Source: Acetobacterium bakii (GTDB taxonomy: Bacteria > Bacillota > Clostridia > Eubacteriales > Eubacteriaceae). Taken from it: 64,000 nt of DNA. Shown here piece after piece: positions 61,797 through 64,000 of this stretch. Each line of letters begins with the position of its first letter. The first letter of the stretch is position 1. Position numbers and translations under genes: made by a program. A model generated the notes under the pieces. That model was not told the origin of the DNA, did not search any database, and was given only the letters and a program-made list of their open reading frames with translations. Where the stretch lies: assembly GCF_001263355.1 (NCBI RefSeq), contig NZ_LGYO01000019.1:43177-107176 (forward strand). The letters run 5' to 3'.

Positions 61797-63968
61797 ATGG
61801 AAAATGATGCAATAAGAGGAAAAATTGACAATGTAATAAACCTTGTAAAAGCGAATAATCCCGATGCCGATGTCACGATGATCAATAAAGCATATGAACT
61901 GGCACGGGAAGCACACAAGGGACAGAAGCGTCTTTCCGGTGAGGAATATGTTATTCATCCGGTTTCTGTTGGCTATATTTTAGCAGAAATGCAAATGGAT
62001 ACGGAAACCATTGTGGCTGCTATTCTGCATGATGTCATCGAGGATACTGTTTATTCATATGACTATATAAAAGAAAACTTTAACGAACAAGTGGCGGATC
62101 TGGTTGAAGGCGTCACTAAGATTGGTCGGATTGGATTTCAGTCCAAGGAAGAAAGTCAGGCCGAAAACCTTCGAAAAATGATCCTCGCCATGTCAAAGGA
62201 TATCCGCGTTATCCTGATTAAACTCGTGGATCGTCTTCACAACATGCGCACATTAGAGTATATGCGGGAATCAAAGCAGATTGAAAAAGCTCGGGAAACA
62301 TTGGATATATATGCCCCTTTGGCAAATCGCCTGGGGATTTCCACCATTAAATGGGAGCTTGAAGATCTGGCCCTTAAATACCTTGATCCTGAAGGTTATT
62401 ATGACCTGGTTCAAAAGATTAAAACAAAAAAAAGTGCCAGAGAAGCCTATATTGCGTTGGTCATTAATATTCTTTCCAAAGAAATTGAAAAAGTTGGAAC
62501 CAATGCCGAAATTTATGGACGTTCAAAGCATTTTTACAGTATCTATCGAAAAATGAAAAACCAGAACCGCAATTTTGATGAAATCTACGACCTCATTGCG
62601 GTTCGGGTGATCGTCGATTCACTCAAAGACTGTTATGGTGTTTTAGGTGTGGTTCACTCCCAGTGGACACCAATTCCGGGACGTTTTAAAGATTATATCG
62701 CCATGCCGAAACCGAACCTTTATCAGTCCATTCACACCACGGTGATGGGGCCCAAAGGCGAACCCTTCGAAATTCAGATCCGGACCAGAGAAATGCACGA
62801 AACTGCAGAATATGGGATCGCCGCGCACTGGAAGTATAAAGAAGGTCGTTCGGATACCAAAGAAAATAAATATGAAGAACAAATGACCTGGCTGCGGCAG
62901 ATGCTTGAGCTCCAGCGGGATTCTGAGGATGCCGGGGAATTGGTGGAAACCATTAAGGTTGATTTACTCAACGAAGAGGTTTATGTGTTTTCACCCAAAG
63001 GTGCGGTCGTTCCGCTGCCGGCAGGATCTTCACCCCTTGACTTTGCCTATCGCATTCATAGTGACATTGGAAACCACTGTGTGGGCGCGCGGGTTAACAA
63101 TAAAATTGTCCCTCTCAACAGCCAATTGAAAAGTGGGGATATTGTGGAAATCATGACATCCAAAAATTCCAATGGACCCAGCCGGGATTGGCTGAGCTTT
63201 GTTAAAAGTCCTCATGCCAGAAATAAAATAAAGCAATATTTTAAAAAAGAAGAAAAGGATGAAAACATTCAAAAGGGCCGATCTGTTCTTGAACGGGAAA
63301 TCAAACGCGAAGGCTTACAACATTCGAATCTTCTGAACCTGGCAAATCTTGAAACGCTTGCCGAAACCTGCTCCTTCAAAGCCTTAAATGATTTTTATGC
63401 GGCCATTGGTTATAACGGGATAAAAATTGGTACGGTGTTTCAAAAAATGCGACTTTTATTTCCCAAGGAATTTCCCGAGGAAGTTGAAGAAGTTATTCTC
63501 AAAAGGCCACAACCGGAATATAAGGCCTCCAGCAGCAATGTTATTGTGGCTGGCCACAACGAAATTGATGTACATTTTGCAAAATGCTGCAATCCTGTCC
63601 CCGGGGATAAAATCGTGGGCTACATCACCAAAGGCCGGGGCATCTCGGTTCATCGGGCCGACTGCTCAAATGTACTCAACCTCAGTGATCCCGAGCGGAT
63701 TGTGGAAGTTGAGTGGAATAAGTACAGCGTCGGTTCTTTTACCGCAGAAATTCATATAAAAGCCAATGAAGCCCAGGGAACCCTCATCAAAATATCCAAA
63801 ACATTTATGGAAATGAACATTCCCGTAAAAGCCCTTAATGCAAAAAATGAAAAAAATGAATATGATTTTTTCTCAGCTACCTTTGAGGTTAAAAGCCGCC
63901 GGGAATTAAATCTGCTCATTAAAAATTTACATAAAATAAAAGAAGTCATACAGATCAGTCGAGTATAA
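61797..63968 (+). CDS. rel: Bifunctional (p)ppGpp synthetase/hydrolase Rel
   Basis: Rel makes and breaks the alarmone (p)ppGpp in response to amino-acid starvation. The hydrolase HD domain has His54 and His78-Asp79 (ILHDVIEDT), the synthetase domain lies around 240-345 (DLIAVRVIVDSLKDCYGV, then PKPNLYQSIHTTV), followed by a TGS domain (about 390-450, VYVFSPKGAVVPLPAGSS) and a C-terminal ACT domain (about 645-723). Since both HD and synthetase motifs are intact, it should be bifunctional. At 723 residues it is full length. It lies 36 bp after apt and 9 bp before dtd. Confidence 0.96.
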   Translation: MENDAIRGKIDNVINLVKANNPDADVTMINKAYELAREAHKGQKRLSGEEYVIHPVSVGYILAEMQMDTETIVAAILHDVIEDTVYSYDYIKENFNEQVADLVEGVTKIGRIGFQSKEESQAENLRKMILAMSKDIRVILIKLVDRLHNMRTLEYMRESKQIEKARETLDIYAPLANRLGISTIKWELEDLALKYLDPEGYYDLVQKIKTKKSAREAYIALVINILSKEIEKVGTNAEIYGRSKHFYSIYRKMKNQNRNFDEIYDLIAVRVIVDSLKDCYGVLGVVHSQWTPIPGRFKDYIAMPKPNLYQSIHTTVMGPKGEPFEIQIRTREMHETAEYGIAAHWKYKEGRSDTKENKYEEQMTWLRQMLELQRDSEDAGELVETIKVDLLNEEVYVFSPKGAVVPLPAGSSPLDFAYRIHSDIGNHCVGARVNNKIVPLNSQLKSGDIVEIMTSKNSNGPSRDWLSFVKSPHARNKIKQYFKKEEKDENIQKGRSVLEREIKREGLQHSNLLNLANLETLAETCSFKALNDFYAAIGYNGIKIGTVFQKMRLLFPKEFPEEVEEVILKRPQPEYKASSSNVIVAGHNEIDVHFAKCCNPVPGDKIVGYITKGRGISVHRADCSNVLNLSDPERIVEVEWNKYSVGSFTAEIHIKANEAQGTLIKISKTFMEMNIPVKALNAKNEKNEYDFFSATFEVKSRRELNLLIKNLHKIKEVIQISRV

Positions 63969-63977
63969 GGAGAAGCC

Positions 63978-64000
63978 ATGAGAGTAGTCATACAGCGTGT
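63978..64000 (+). CDS. dtd: D-aminoacyl-tRNA deacylase, 5' end only
   Basis: The window ends after the codons for MRVVIQR plus a partial valine codon. This is the highly conserved N-terminus of Dtd, which removes D-amino acids from mischarged tRNA. AAGGAGAA precedes the ATG, and rel-dtd is a conserved gene pair in Firmicutes. Only seven residues are visible, so the call rests on that match plus position. Confidence 0.8.

Overview
The window looks like a chromosomal segment of an anaerobic, low-to-moderate GC Firmicute of the Eubacteriaceae, most probably Acetobacterium (A. woodii or a close relative). The strongest sign is a complete rnfCDGEAB operon in the order known from Acetobacterium, with a long RnfB carrying seven four-cysteine clusters. 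The short HisG with HisZ, PyrK/PyrD type 1B, and the tig-clpP-clpX-lon-engB block also fit. Species assignment is inference. No rRNA, tRNA, CRISPR array, prophage or transposase gene was seen.

Layout. 1-335: hairpin repeats next to the left edge. 336-5147 (minus): hisZ-G-D-C-B. 5544-9301 (plus): HAD phosphatase, rsmA, and an ABC-2 exporter pair with an unusual leader. 9302-9677: two hairpin elements between convergent genes. 9678-10571 (minus): FAH-family enzyme. 10775-16435 (plus): the complete UMP pathway after carbamoyl phosphate (pyrB-I-C-F-K-D-E) behind a leader peptide and terminator, then a DJ-1/PfpI protein. 17065-19134: a MerR/TipAS regulator, a 55-residue membrane peptide and a cytosolic parvulin. 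19408-22244: a MarR regulator and a first Lon protease. 22563-28867: mutL, miaA, a methionine gamma-lyase-like PLP protein, a DUF896 protein, a repeat protein of unknown function and an M18 aminopeptidase. 29141-34268: Rnf complex. 34420-42738: radC, then mreC-mreD-mrdA-rluA-like-pbp1A-cupin-nth. 42840-47444: a branched-chain amino-acid ABC transporter. 47638-54184: trigger factor, ClpP, ClpX, second Lon, EngB. 54245-64000: queG, gltX, secD-secF, recJ, apt, rel and the first codons of dtd.

How it works together. Rnf couples ferredoxin oxidation and NAD reduction to ion (in Acetobacterium, Na+) export. The his and pyr operons supply amino-acid and nucleotide precursors. The Tig/Clp/Lon block and the MarR-linked second Lon handle protein quality control. 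Rel and Apt connect starvation signalling and purine salvage.

Most unusual content. A family of roughly 100-bp intergenic hairpins (196-294, 9342-9459, 9532-9631, 18230-18330) keeps short asymmetric internal-loop sequences while its stem arms change in a compensated way. One copy is bracketed by an exact 21-bp duplication of a bidirectional terminator hairpin, as if a mobile element had inserted there. A second, longer hairpin type (22326-22494, with a relative at the left edge) and a related leader before the ABC exporter also occur. The pyrB leader resembles the enterobacterial pyrBI attenuator in design. mreB and hfq are missing from places where relatives often carry them.
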